Shown piece after piece: positions 33,095 to 44,470 of a stretch of DNA of 64,000 nt. The stretch is taken from NCBI GenBank assembly GCA_007922225.1, contig ML680086.1, positions 4,828,259 through 4,892,258 of the forward strand, given 5' to 3'. Both the position numbers and the translations under genes were made by a program. Under the pieces are notes generated by a model. The model ran no database searches. It had not been told where the DNA came from and worked only from the letters and a program-made list of their open reading frames with translations. Position 1 is the first letter of the stretch. The number at the start of each line of letters is the position of its first letter. The DNA comes from Emydura subglobosa (lineage: Eukaryota; Chordata; Testudines; Chelidae).

Positions 33095-34088
33095 AAATCT
33101 TCATTTCCTGCGGTGAATGGGTTTAAAATCCAAGCTGCGATCACCCCCCCACCCACACAAAGAGCCCTTTGCAGTTTGTCTCTTTAAGGGTTTGAAAGAT
33201 TTCACCACCACTCTCCCCACTTGGTGAATGCATTTTAAATGCCCAGCAAGCCCTTTGCAGTTTGTCCCTTTAAGATTTGCCCCTTTGAAAGTTTAGCCCT
33301 TTAAAGTTTGTCCCTTTGAAAGATTTCACCACCCACCTCCCTCCCCGCTTGGTGAATGCGTTTCAAATGCCAGCAGTGAGAGGAAATTCTTTGCTACATT
33401 GTTTCAGTGGCCAATCATGGAAATTGATACTTTCTTAAGAGTTTATTCACAATGCTACATGTGGATACATTATATCATGCTTTCCATCAGTGAAATGGAA
33501 ACATTTGTATCACTGTATTAATATACTAACTGACTCCGTTGTTATTTATCTTACATTCTACAGACACCTGTAGAACCAAAATCAAAGGCAAGCAATATAC
33601 AGGGGGTGGTAGGGGGAGCATAAAAGGCAAATAGCATACAGGTGGGGGGGATGGTTTGGTGGAGGGAAAAATCAAAGGCAAGCAATATACGGGGGTGGTG
33701 GGGGGAGAATAAAAGGCAAACAGCATACAGTTCTAAAGTAATCCAGGATAAGCTGCGATGTATTTGTCACAGTCAAAATGAGAGCATAGTTCAGCTGGCT
33801 CCGTGTGCTGCAGCAATGGCGATCGGGGGAGTAAAAAAACAGCATGAAAATCCTTTTCCTGTTTGTTTGGGGGTGGGGGAAGCAGCACTGCATCCTGGGA
33901 TGATGACACTGGTCACAACAGCCTCTATGGTTAGTTGCACTGTGGGATAGCTTCCCACATTGCACTGCTTTCTAATTCGAATTAAGCCTGGCCAGTGTGG
34001 ACACAAGAAACCAGCACAAACACTGTAGTGTGGACAGTCTGCATTGCTTTCTATAAATCGCTTTCTGTGCTGCAGTGTAGACATAGCC
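33095..34088. mobile_element. Harbinger-like MITE remnant with internal tandem repeats
   Basis: The right end reads ctgcagtgtagacatagcct, the TIR type seen in the intact Harbinger MITEs. Interior tgggatagcttcccacattg is also typical of them. The left end is not matched. Two tandem structures occur: a duplicated gaaagatttcaccacc / cttggtgaatgc unit (33.19-33.37 kb) and a 90-bp direct repeat (units beginning atcaaaggcaagcaatatac at 33581 and 33671). It splits the CR1. Confidence 0.6.
33581..33731. repeat. 90-bp tandem repeat, about 1.7 copies
   Basis: The units start at 33581 and 33671 with an identical 20-mer, atcaaaggcaagcaatatac, followed by gggggtggt, then ataaaaggcaaa and agcatacag in both. 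Open frames over it are spurious. Confidence 0.9.
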
Positions 34089-34089
34089 T

Positions 34090-35291
34090 CAATAAGGGCA
34101 AATGCAAAGTACTTCATTTAGGAAGGAACTATCAATTGCACTCATACAAAATGGGAAATGACTGCCTAGGAAGGAAGTACTGAAGAAAAGGATCTGGGGT
34201 CATAGTAGATCACAAGCTAAATATGAGTCAACAGTGTCATACTGTTGAAAAACAAGCAAACATTATTCTGGGATGTATTAGCAGGAATGTTGTAAGCAAG
34301 ACATGAGAAGTGATTCTTCTGTTCTACTTGTGCCGATTAGACGTTAACTGGAGTATTTTGTCCAGTTCTGGGTGCCACATTTCAGGAAAGATGTGGACGA
34401 ATGGGAGAGTGTCCAGGGAAGAGCAACAAAAATGATTAAAGGTCTATAAAATATGAGCTATGAGGAAAGATTGAAAAAAATGGGTTTGTTTAGTCTGGAG
34501 AAGAGAAGACTGAGGGGGACAGGATAACAGTTTTCAAGTACATAAAGGATAGGATGAGAAGCTTAAATAGTATCAAAGGCAGTTTAGGTTGAAAAACTGT
34601 CAGGGTAGTTAAAAGTGCAATAAATTGCCTAGGGAGGTTGTGGAATCTCCATCATCAGAGATTTCTAAGAGAAGGTCAGACAAACACCTGTCAAGGATGG
34701 TCTAGATCAGCGGCTCTCAACCTTTTCTTAACGAGTACCAGTCGGATCAAGTCAAGTACCACTAGTCCTGACCCGGGTGGTACTCGACTAAAAAAAGGGA
34801 GGAACAGTACTCTCCGCCGAATCCTGACCGCCGTTACCCAAATTTCGGCGGCAGGGTTTCTACCATAGGGATATGCAGAGCCGGCCAGGTTGCATGCACA
34901 AGGTGAAACCCACCGCCGAAACCCTGCAGCTGTTTACCACTTTTAGGCAGCAGGGTTTGAGGCGGGAAGGAATTTTGGCGGCAGCAGGGGGGAAGCCGGC
35001 GGAATGCTACGCATCTTCGGCGGGGGGAGAGGGGAAATCGGCGGCAGTAGAGAAAGCAGATTCGGCGGTGGGGGGGATTTCGGCGGAAGCAGGGGTGCAG
35101 CTGTCGGTATGATACACGTCTTCGGTGGGGGGGGTTCGGCGGCAGCGGGGGGGAATTCGGCGGTAGCGGCAGGGTACGCCTCGCGTACCACCAAGCCGTC
35201 CTCCGCGTACCACCGGTTGAGAACCCCTGGTCTAGATAATACCTAGTCCTGCCTTGAGTGCAGGAGACTGGACCAGACTAACCCTCAAGGT
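34090..35291 (+). mobile_element. CR1 LINE 3' half, part 3
   Basis: It resumes at aagggcaaatgcaaagtact (the CR1 KCKVLHLGRN region) and runs through YKMGNDCLGR, then [20 protein letters not shown], to the 3' UTR with tagtcctgccttgagtgcag. Numerous stops are present. It is interrupted by a hAT MITE at 34708-35229 and then by a 647-bp LTR that separates the last bases of the tail. Confidence 0.92.
34708..35229. mobile_element. hAT MITE (522 bp, perfect 8-bp TSD), CGG-rich
   Basis: Ends CAGCGGCTCTCAACC and GGTTGAGAACCCCTG are inverted repeats. gtctagat flanks both sides exactly (34700-34707 and 35230-35237). The interior is dominated by ttcggcgg / gcggcagc units, giving an unusually CpG-rich island in an AT-rich area. 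The several open frames within are compositional artefacts. Confidence 0.95.
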
Positions 35292-35297
35292 CCCTTC

Positions 35298-35944
35298 TGT
35301 TGATACATGTTGCTCCTTGAATGTGGCCACTCCCCTCTCTGTTTGGGATAGCCGGTTTGAACTGGAATATTAGTACTGTATGCAGATAGTTTGGTGCTGC
35401 AGGCAAAATGGCTGTTAGAGTGCCAGGTGCATAATTAGTGCTGACTGCAAAACATGTACTGTGTGCAACACACAGAAAAGGCGAGAAAAATCCAGACATG
35501 TGATTGGCTCAGACTGGGCCTGGGTGAGGACATTTAAGTTCAAGGGACAGTGGGTGCTGTCCGTCTGAGAGGCAGCGTATGCACGCGACAGACATCTCCA
35601 GCCTCCTGAAGTAAAAGAGACAGTCCGTCCTTTACCACCGAAGATAAACAACCATACTTACCTGATCAGCGATCCTGGTCCCAGCTGTCGTGACACACAA
35701 CTGAGTCCTGCTCCTGTGGTCTTCTTCAGCAATCGGTGGTTTACACCCTGTGGGGAGAAGAACAACAGTGACGTGATATACTTTTGTTAAAGGTTTTGGG
35801 ATTTTTATGGCAGTTAACCCCCGAGCAATTTATTCCTAATTATTAAATCTGTTGTGTTTGATTTCTTAAATAAATATGTTGTGTTACCACTGAACAACGA
35901 GCCCAGTGAGGGGGTCTAAACTCTCTAACCCTTCTTCGGGTTAA
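35298..35944 (+). mobile_element. Probable solo LTR (647 bp, 6-bp TSD)
   Basis: It starts tgttgataca and ends cgggttaa. cccttc lies on both sides (35292-35297 and 35945-35950), restoring the CR1 tail ggtcccttccagtcctac when the insert is removed. aataaa is at 35869-35874. The 3' terminus lacks the usual CA, and a second cccttc at 35929-35934 makes the right edge uncertain by about 16 bases. Confidence 0.65.
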
Positions 35945-35975
35945 CCCTTCCAGTCCTACAATTCTATGATTCTAC
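35945..35975 (+). mobile_element. CR1 LINE 3' terminus, part 4
   Basis: agtcctacaattctatgatt completes the CR1 tail that stopped at 35291. The ATTCTATGATTCTA end is the CR1 hallmark. Confidence 0.9.
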
Positions 35976-36149
35976 ATCAGACCTACACTGAGCAGCTGAG
36001 GGAAGAGAGGTCATGTGTAGTTTGGAGTCACAATTAGAATTTGACAGTCAAAAATAGTACAAACCTTAAATGACTCAAACTGTACCATGGACTCTCTATG
36101 GATAACAATTCCACGCTTGAATAATAAGAATATAGCACTAGGAATATAC

Positions 36150-36910
36150 TAATAATCACATGACCAGAATGGTGATGGTGACTGTGAAATGCTCAGGGAG
36201 ATTAGAGAGACTATAAAAATAGAAAACTCAGTAATAATGGGGGATTTCAACTATCCACATTTGACTGGTTACATGTCACCACAGTACAGGATACAGAGAT
36301 AAAGTTTCTAGACACCATTAATGACTGCTACTTGGAGCAGCTAGTCCTGGAACCCACAAAGGGAGAAGCAATTCTTGATTTAGTTCTAAGTGGAGCACAG
36401 GATCTGGTCCAAAGGGTAAATAGAGCTGAACCACTCGGTAATAGTAATCATAATATAATTAAATTTAACATTATTGAGGTGGGGGAAGGAATACCAAAGA
36501 AGCCCACCACAGTAGTATTTCACTTCAGAAAGAGGAACTACACAAAAATGAGGAAGCTAGTTAAACGTAAATTAAAAGGAACAGTCACAAGAACGAAACG
36601 CCTGCAAGTTGCAGGGGAACATTTTTAAAACACCATAATAGAAGTTCAAATTAAATGTCTACAACAAATGTTTTAAAAAAAATATTAAGAAGCCCCAAAA
36701 AATGCCACCATGGCTAACCAAGAGAGTAAAAGAGATGGTTAGAGGCAGACAGGCATCCTTTAAAAATTGGAAGTCAAATCCCACCAATCTATTAGAATTC
36801 TTTGAGGGGGTCAACAAACATGTGGATAAGGGTGATTCAGTGGATATATAGTATATTTGGACTTCCAGAAAGCCTTTGACAAAGTCCCTCACCAAAGAGG
36901 TGAACAAGAT
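36150..36910 (+). mobile_element. CR1 LINE endonuclease-RT fragment
   Basis: The + strand encodes IMGDFNYPH, then FLDTINDCYLEQLVLEPTKG, then AILDLVLSG and NSNHNIIKF, motifs of the APE-type endonuclease that nicks target DNA (the last is a changed SDH motif: SNH). After a deletion it ends with VYLDFQKAFDKVPHQR (RT motif A). Stops and internal losses make it dead. It appears to be a different CR1 copy from the one ending at 35975. Confidence 0.88.
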
Positions 36911-37860
36911 CTAGATCATTGTCAAATGCAGCAAGTTAGATGCTATGTTGTAGTTACCAAAAGCGAGAGTATTTTCTGGCTTCATATTTCTGCGCAAGGC
37001 CTCTTTTAGAAATGGCAGCATAATAGCTCCCTCTTCGGTAAGTTGTTCGCATCACTGTGAATTAAATAAGCTATAGATATTGTTATCCATGATCATGAAG
37101 GTGCACAGCTCTCTGCTTGCATAGCACAGAACAGGCAGGTGCTCATGATAACATCAGCACAACTTTTAGTTGCAGTCTAATCACACACATCTTCTTTGTG
37201 ATCACTCTATGCCCCTTTCTTACTCAAGGGCAACATCTAAGCCATTAACTGAATTATCCAATAATGGCTCAAAAATCAAAATAATCCATTGAAACAGTTT
37301 CCCCTACTTTCACACTGAAGGTCATTATGACAGTGCACATCCTAGGACTCATTTGGGAAGGGCTCCCCTTTGTTTCTGGGCAGTTGATTCAGTAACCAGA
37401 ATGCCACATACTGGTACTGACAGTCAAATACACAGTGTAAAACTATTTTTTTCTCTAATCTGAAGTTTATAGGAATCTTAGGTGCTACTTATAACAATGT
37501 TCAGAATGGGATTGAGTTGGTGTCCCTCTGATAAAGTTTTACTGCTTTTTCAACTAGTTCCCCTTAGTTTATTCTCTAGATTTATGACTGAACTGATTTC
37601 TTGTTTCAACTGCTTTCCCTGATAACTGACCCTGTGTTCTTTTGTTTTAAAAGAAGAAGCCCAGCCAAAGTTGAAGGATGTGTCCTTTGTGCAAAGCCCA
37701 CACATTTAATTTGTTCCTCTGCCCTCTTTCTTTCAACAGGCCTGACTCTCTTGTCTTTCCTCAGAACAAGCTCTTCACTTGAGGCTTTTTGCCCCTAAGC
37801 AATCTTTTTCTTGCGTTAGTGTCAGTACTAAACAGTTGTCACAGTTACAGGTCTAGCTGC
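36911..37860. other. Noncoding, no feature seen
   Basis: AT-rich sequence between two CR1 fragments. No repeat ends or exons recognised. Confidence 0.5.
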
Positions 37861-37869
37861 ACCTGTCGT

Positions 37870-38935
37870 CCCCTTTCTTGTTTCTCAGTGCACCTTGCAA
37901 CATCAAGATGGCCAGCAATGGAACAGTGGTGGTGACCTGCAACTGATGTGCCATGCTCTCTTCCCTGTCTGACGCCAGAAGGGATTTCCTGTGCATGAAG
38001 TGCAAATTGTTAACTGTGCTGGAGGAAAAGGTTCTTGGATTGGAGGGGCAAGTTGAGATGCTACAAGAATCAGAAGCTAGTTCCTAAAAAAGTAGGTGTG
38101 GGAAACACCAGTACTGCAGGTTCAAGGAAGAATGGAGTTGGCCACAAAGGAACTAGTGAGAAAGGAAGTTAGAGAGAATGCCTGGCAGTTTGTAACCACC
38201 AAAGGCAAGAGGTCACAGAAGAATTCTACATGGTTGGAGTCAGAAAAGGAGTGACAGACTACAGACACCAGAGAGAAGAGAAGCAGGAGGAATTCCACAC
38301 AGCTAGAAGCTCCAAATCCATACCATGTCCTCAATATGGAAACTATGGAAGATAGTCAAGAACCAGCAAGTCCAAGAGACTGGAGAAGAGTACAGAACAG
38401 ATGTGGATGGCAGCTCACCTCAACCTGGAAGAAAAACCAAGCTTACTCACAAAGAGTTCTCTAACATTCCAAGGCAGACAGATGATCCTTGTAGGCCATT
38501 CAATACTCAGAATAATCTAAAGAACATTCTACAAGAGGCAGGTGGACAACAGGAGAGTGTGCTGCCTTCCTGGAGCCAAGACACAAAACATCATTGTAAG
38601 ATTGGATAGGGTTCTGAAGTCAAAAGGCAAGGATCTATTGGTGATGGTTTGCATCAGCACGAATGACACTGCATCGTGGGATATCCTGCAGACAGTACAT
38701 GACTTCAGGGAACCCAGAAGCATGCTGAAGAAATGTCCAAGCCCTTTTCGCGGTAAAGAAAGAAGGCAGAAGATTCTGGAAGTGAATCGCTGGCTAGGTA
38801 AGTAGTGTAGGCCCTTGGTTTTGAGGAATATTGGTACACCTTCTATAGAGAGAGTGGACTGTATAGTTTGGATGGTCTCTAATCTCCTCTGGGACAGTCT
38901 GGCTAGAGTACTCAGGAGGGTGTTAAACTAGTAAC
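37870..38935 (+). pseudogene. CR1 ORF1 remnant with esterase domain
   Basis: This is the 5' ORF of a CR1 element, broken by stops. At about 37.94-38.08 kb a cysteine-rich CAMLSSLSDARRDFLCMKCK is followed by a heptad-like LEEKVLGLEGQVEMLQESEA (coiled coil). At 38542-38805 an open segment reads VCCLPGAKTQNIIVRLDRVL, then LLVMVCISTNDTASWDI, then RRQKILEVNRWLGK. The STND block corresponds to the GTND motif of the SGNH-type esterase domain known in CR1-family ORF1 proteins. ORF1 binds RNA; the esterase role is unresolved. Full-length ORF1 is rarely retained because most CR1 copies are 5'-truncated, so this copy was once near full length. Confidence 0.78.
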
Positions 38936-38949
38936 AAAAGGGGAGGCTA

Positions 38950-40203
38950 AAAGATGGAAGATATGAGTATTCAGCACAAAATTGAAATGTTGAGGACAAA
39001 ATTAAGGAACCAAAGGAAATGGAGAAGAAATTCTTGAACTGCTTATAAACCAATACTAGGAGCCTGGGTGACAAACAAGAGGAATTGGAATTGCTCATTT
39101 ATGAGCATAAATTCAACCTAATTGGTATTAATGAAACCTGGCTGGATGATTTGCACTATTGGAATGTTAAAATCAATGGTTATAACTTATTTAAGAAGGA
39201 TTGAGTAGGCAAAAGGGGAGGCGGAGTAGCACTCCATGTAAAAAATGTTGTTACCTGTTTCTGAATCACTAATAACTCAGAAGAAAATTATCCTGAATGC
39301 TTATGGATTAATGTCTTAAAGTATAAGATGGGGTATTAGCTGGTGTCTACTACAGATCTCCAAATTTCACTGGGGAATAGAATGACGAGCTCCTTACGTG
39401 TAGGGAAAAAAAGCTTTGTCATCATGAGGGTCTTCAATTTGAGTGACATATGCTGTAGGTCTGATGCTGCCAGTATTAAAACATCCTTGGAATTTCTAAA
39501 CCTTATAGATGAGTATGTCCTAACTCAAAAAGTATTTCAGCTAACATGGGGGAATTCTTTATTAGACCTTGTCCTAACAGATAGAGAGGAACTAATCATA
39601 GAACTAAAAATTAATGGTAGCTTTGGTAAAAGTGATCATGACTTGATCACATTTTTAGTGTGCAGGCAGAAAAAAGTGCAGCCTGGGGATAAATATACTG
39701 GATGTTTTAATAGGGCGAATTTCACAAAGCTGAAAACAATTATGAGCCAAAACAGCTGGGAGGAAGATTTTTATCAGAAAAATGTGAATGATAACTGGGA
39801 ATCATTATGAACACCTTACTAGACCTCCAAAAAGCCACAATCCCACACCCAAGGAAGAACACTGTGCTGGTTAAAAACCATCTTGCTTGAGAGGGAAGTG
39901 AAGGCAGCTGTAAAAAATAAAATATAACAAATGGAAAAAAGGGGAAGTTGACAGTAATTAATATAAATCAGAAGGTAAAATTTGTAAAAAAAATTATTAG
40001 GGAAGCAAAGGCACACAAAAAGAAATCTATTGCCAGCAGAGTTAAGGACATAAGGAGGAGCTTTTTAAGGTATATTAGGAACAAAAGGAATCCTTACAAT
40101 GGTACTGGTCCATTACTAGATGGAAATGGTAGAATTATCAATAATAATACAGAAAAGAAATATGCACAAGATACACAATCACAATTTAGGCAAATGCAGT
40201 AGT
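38950..40203 (+). pseudogene. CR1 ORF2 endonuclease domain, decayed
   Basis: It follows ORF1 in the same element. The pieces are FNLIGINETWLDDL (metal-binding Glu of APE endonucleases), GGVALHVKN, SFVIMRVFNLSD (a changed MGDFN), NSLLDLVLTDREE and FGKSDHDLITF (the SDH motif with the catalytic His). Open segments are 39343-39810 and 39948-40202, with stops between. The copy ends near 40203 before the RT, so it lacks its 3' half. Confidence 0.88.
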
Positions 40204-41011
40204 TAATTCACTAGAGAATGATGTTTCTTGCCAGAGTAGCAGCCAGTGCCCCTATTAGCATTCATTACATACCAAACTAGGAGGTGTGGACTAAGGCTTA
40301 ATGAGAGGGCTACAAATCTACAGAAATCCACTGAGAAAAGACCAAATTGGTTGTTACTGTGTGTCTCATTTTAAAAGGCCAGGAATATGCATGTGGAACA
40401 CACTGATGGATCAAGGTTTTGTTACACTCACCATACAAAATCCCTGTTCATCAGTTACAGCAGCAGTTTGTAAACACCTGCATGAACACAAAGGACACCT
40501 GATGGAAAATTCCATCTGCTAAGACAGAGCAGCAGTAAATCCAGGCAGTCTGGGATATCTCTGGGGATCTCAGCCTGCCACAAGCTGTATTTTTCCCAGA
40601 TTGCCTTTTGAAAATGATACAGAGCAGTTAACCTCCTAAGGTTCTCTGAGGAAATGTTTATACGCATCATACACATCTTTTAAAGGTATAAACAAAATCC
40701 ACATAGCTTCAAAGTCATTAGTGCCCTAGAGGCAAATTGCACTAGCAGAGCCCATTACAATAACTCATTCACTGAGATGCAGTACTCTTTAGTGAAACGC
40801 CCACTGGAAGGAACCCTCTCCAACACAAAGTAATAAAAGCCCTTTCAAGCACTTAGTAATCAGGTCACCATACACATCCAAGGGAATGTGCCCATTCCTC
40901 ATTACCACACCTGTACTATGCACACAGCAACAGTTTGTGGAGAAGCTTTTTCTTTAGACTTTCAGGCTACATAACAAGTCTTTAATGCACACAACGGAAA
41001 CAGAGAGGAAG
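40204..41011. other. Noncoding, no feature seen
   Basis: Small open frames only. Confidence 0.5.
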
Positions 41012-41887
41012 GAAGTGGGGGGAGTGGTAGATACCCTGAAAGGTAGGGATAGGATACAGAAGGACCTAAACAAACTGGAGGATTGGGCCAAAAGAAATCT
41101 AATGAGGTTCAACAAAGAAAAGTGCAGAGTCCTCCACTTAGGAAGGAAGAATCCCATGCACAGCTATAGACTGGGGGACCGACGAGCTAGGCAGCAGTTC
41201 TGCAGAAAAGGACCTGGGGGTAACAGTGGATAAAAAGCTGGATATGAGTCAGCAGTGTGCCCTGGTTGTCAAGAAGGCTAATGGCATATTGGGCTGCATT
41301 AGGAGGGGCATTGCCAGCAGGTCACGGGAAGTGATTATTCCCCTCTATTCGGCATTGGTGAGGCCGCATTTAGAGTATTGTGTCCAGTTTTGGGCCCCCC
41401 ACTACAAAAAGGATGTGGACAAGTTGGAGAGAGTACAGCAGAGGGCAACAAAAATGATTAGGGGGCTGGAGCACAGGACTTATGAGGAGAGACTAAGGAA
41501 ACTGGGCTTGTTTAGTCTGCAAAAGAGAAGAATGAGGGGGGATTTGATAGCGGCCTTTAACTACCTGAAAACGGGTTCCAGGGAGGATGGGGCTAGGCTG
41601 TTCTCGGTGGTGGCAGATGACAGAACAAGGAGCAACGGTCTCAAGTTGCAGTAGGGGAGGTCTAGGTTGGACATTAGGAAAAAGTTTTTCACTAGGAGGG
41701 TGGTGAAGCACTGGAATGGGTTACCTAGGGAGGTGGTAGAATCTCCATCTTTAGAGGTTTTTAAGCTGAGGCTCGACAAAGCCCTGGCTGGGATGATATA
41801 GCTGAGGTTAGTCCTGCTTTGAGCAGGGGGTTGGGCTAGATGACCTCCTGAGGTCCCTTCCAACTCTAATATTCTATGATTCTATGA
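41012..41887 (+). mobile_element. CR1 LINE, 5'-truncated copy 2
   Basis: This is the same subfamily as the copy at 10.8-11.8 kb and very similar by eye: [39 protein letters not shown] and [20 protein letters not shown]. It starts just after the catalytic DD, so only the RT thumb and C-terminus remain. A frameshift near 41180-41230 and a TAG at 41652-41654 break the frame. It ends with the canonical ctaatattctatgattctat tail. Confidence 0.93.
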
Positions 41888-42361
41888 AGCACTGTCTAGT
41901 ACAGTGGTTCTCATCTTTTATGCCCAGGAACCAAGATCCACTCATGCTTTCTTGTCAGGACCAATCCAGAACCCACAATCCCTTTGCTGTTGCAAAGGGT
42001 TGTGGGGTTGGGGTCATGGTAAGATTTCACTGCTGAATTTTGGGTGAAGAGAGTGAGGGGGTATCATGGGAGGGACTTTCTCCCTTCACGACATCAGCTT
42101 CAGGGCAGCACATCTTGCAGAGGTTATGGGGCTGACTGCAGAGACTCTTGGAGTGCCTCAAAGCTGAACATGTGCAGGTGGCGGGCAGAAGAGAGGGGCT
42201 GAGATGCTGCATTGGGACTGGGGTGAGAGGGGAGCTGGAGTAGCAGGAGGCAGCAAGCTGCTCCTAACTACAGCAGGATTTTGGCTCTTGAGTTTCCCAA
42301 CCCAGGGTGAGTGATGCTGTGATCACCCCCCTCAATTCTTCCATTCTGAAGACCTTCCCTA
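41888..42361. repeat. hAT-type MITE left end and unassigned sequence
   Basis: cagtggttctcatctttta (about 41901) resembles a hAT terminus of the CAGTGGTTCTCAACC kind and is followed by aggaccaatccagaaccca. The right end was not found, and the rest of the stretch is unassigned. Confidence 0.4.
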
Positions 42362-42548
42362 GTGGTTAGAGCATAGGACTGGAACTGAAGAACTGGCACA
42401 TGAGATTGCTAGTCCAGTAGTAAGAATTTTTAATAAAAATATCTATTTGAGGCTAGTACCATATGACCCAGGACTCCTGGATTCTATTCCTAGATCTTTC
42501 AGGGATTCTCTGTGTGACCACGGGCAAGTCACTTGATCTCCACAGGCT
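42362..42548 (+). repeat. MIR-like tRNA-derived SINE, split
   Basis: ctagtggttagagcatagga is a tRNA-like box A region. After an interruption of about 70 bases, the sequence aggactcctggattctattc, then gtgtgaccacgggcaagtca and cttgatctc, carries the box B and the CORE domain typical of MIR/CORE-SINEs. Confidence 0.65.
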
Positions 42549-43609
42549 ACAGTAAGGGCTAATCGAGACGCAAATTGTACTGAAATAACAAAACATGCGA
42601 ATTAAAACTGACTTAGTTATTTTGGTGCAAATCTCTGTGCAAACACTAGCCACTTTTATTCCGATTGTAAGAGCATCCCCAAAGACCTGCACCAGAACAA
42701 CAACAATAGTTTTAGGGAAGTAATTTAGTTCAGTCGATGCAGGTCGGTGGGCAGGCCAGCCCTTAAATTGGAGCAACAATTCACCTGCCACCAAAGGAGC
42801 TGCAATGAGTGAAAAGCACTTCAGAAAGGAGCTATATCTTGCAGCGGCCCCAGGGAGATGGACGGGAGGAGGTAACGTGTCTGCCATCTCTAACTTCGGG
42901 TTCTGTGCCAGTGGACACACCTGGGAGATTTACAGTGTCTGTAGCCCAATTAAAGAAAAAAAAAAAACCCCCAAAAAGCAGGTCTAGCTGCAGGTTCAAT
43001 TTTAGCTATTGCCAGATATGCTTAATACCAGCAACTACCTGCTGTTCAGTTAGCAAGCAACACGTGAGACCCTATTTACCCTCATACTGCGGTAACCCAA
43101 AAGCACATTCCGCTACTTTAGTCTAACCACTCCAGAAAGTTACAAATGTGACCAAAGATGACAACTCAGAGTTTTGGGCAATTGACATCATTTCATGAGA
43201 CCAAGTCCAGGCTACTGTGACTGCAGGTTTAAATCAAACATTTAGACTTACGTAAGAAACCAAACCAAAGGCTTTACAAAATCCAACAGGAATGAGAATG
43301 GATTTTTCAATAAAAACCTTTACTGAATTTTAGCTTCCCCTGCAGCCTTGTGAACAGAAAATCAAATCAGGTTAGTGCATGAGAGCCAGAGGTGAAACTC
43401 ACTAATCTAGCCTCTCATTTCAAGATGAGTGAAAAGCAAGCACAGCCAACAAAGAGCACAGGCAGAAAAAGAGTACAATTAAATGCTAAGGTCTCCGGTG
43501 TTGACCACTGAGGACTGTGTTAGTCACACAGTAAAGAATAGTGACAACTGTGCTCTTTTAATGAGGGTTAAAGCACTCAAAAATCACACACCCAAATGAG
43601 GTTCTTCTG
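42549..43609. other. Noncoding; long minus frame not supported
   Basis: A 155-codon minus frame (42453-42920) overlaps the SINE and has no recognisable domain. An A-run lies at about 42956-42967. No gene is called. Confidence 0.45.
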
Positions 43610-43790
43610 GGCATGTCTACACACACAAATATTACTGCTTTAACTATACAGGTATCACTAAAGTAATATAATCTTCTAATGTTGATGCATTATACCAGTA
43701 TGAAGCTGCCAAAACTGGTATAGTTTATTTCCCTTCCCATATAGGAATAGCTATACTGGTATAAGGCACCTTTATACACCCATCAGCTTT
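43610..43790. repeat. MITE fragment
   Basis: gggcatgtctacacacacaa at the left resembles the GGCxxTGTCTACAC ends. The interior ataccagtatgaagctg and tatactggtataagg are typical of the same reptile MITE group. Partial copy. Confidence 0.5.
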
Positions 43791-43864
43791 TTTATTGTCA
43801 GCACTGTAGTATCTCAGCAAGAGCCACTGTAGTATCTGAGCACCTTCCAGGAAAGTATTAAGGG

Positions 43865-43940
43865 ATCTATAGAATCATAGGAGTGTAGGTCTGGAAGGGA
43901 CCTCAATAGGTCATCTAGTCCAGCCCCCTGACTAACATGG
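43865..43940 (-). mobile_element. CR1 LINE 3' terminus
   Basis: On the minus strand it ends agacctacactcctatgatt ctatag, preceded by gatgacctattgaggtccct, the standard CR1 3' UTR. It may be the tail of the same element as 44270-44470. Confidence 0.8.
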
Positions 43941-44269
43941 GTCATGCAAAGTTCATTCTCTCTCTCTCTCACAACCTCTCTTCAGAAGAACTGTGTGCAG
44001 TGGAGCAGTTTATTTTAGTAGGGTTTTGTGTGTGTTTTGAATCTACACAGAGCAGAGTGCTTGTATTAGAGACGGCAGGTTGGAGAAGAGTTCCTGGCAC
44101 TTTATGTGAAAGGTGGTGAGGTTTGTGATGGTTCTTCCATTGGGAGTTCATTCCATAGACTCCATCTCCCGCCCCCAAAAGCTCCATCTTCGGCACAGAT
44201 GGGCTTTACCCTCATGCTAGGAAGTTCCACTGTGCCCGAATGGAGCTGCTGACCACAGTCCTCAACCCA

Positions 44270-44470
44270 GAGCTTCAGGTGATCTTTTGAAGAGCCCACT
44301 ATCAAACATTTGTTCCCCCTGCAAGTAGACTGTAATTAAGTCACCCCTTAATGCTCTCTTTGTTAAACTAAACAGATTGAGCTCCTTGAGTTTATCACTC
44401 CAAGGCATGTTTTCTAATCCTTTAATCATTCTTGTGGCTCTTTTCTGAATCCTCTCCAATTTTTCAAAAG
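44270..44470 (-). mobile_element. CR1 LINE ORF2 C-terminal fragment
   Basis: The minus frame reads [20 protein letters not shown] then [20 protein letters not shown], homologous to [20 protein letters not shown] and [20 protein letters not shown] of the copy at 11.4 kb. Probably continuous with the tail at 43.87-43.94 kb, with about 330 bases of other sequence between. Confidence 0.85.

Noticed and set aside
34638..35246. Gly/Ala-rich and Pro-rich frames on both strands
   Set aside because: They are translations of the CGG-rich interior of a hAT MITE with an exact target duplication.
42453..42920. 155-codon minus-strand frame
   Set aside because: Its C-terminal end translates the antisense of a MIR-like SINE, and no domain is seen.
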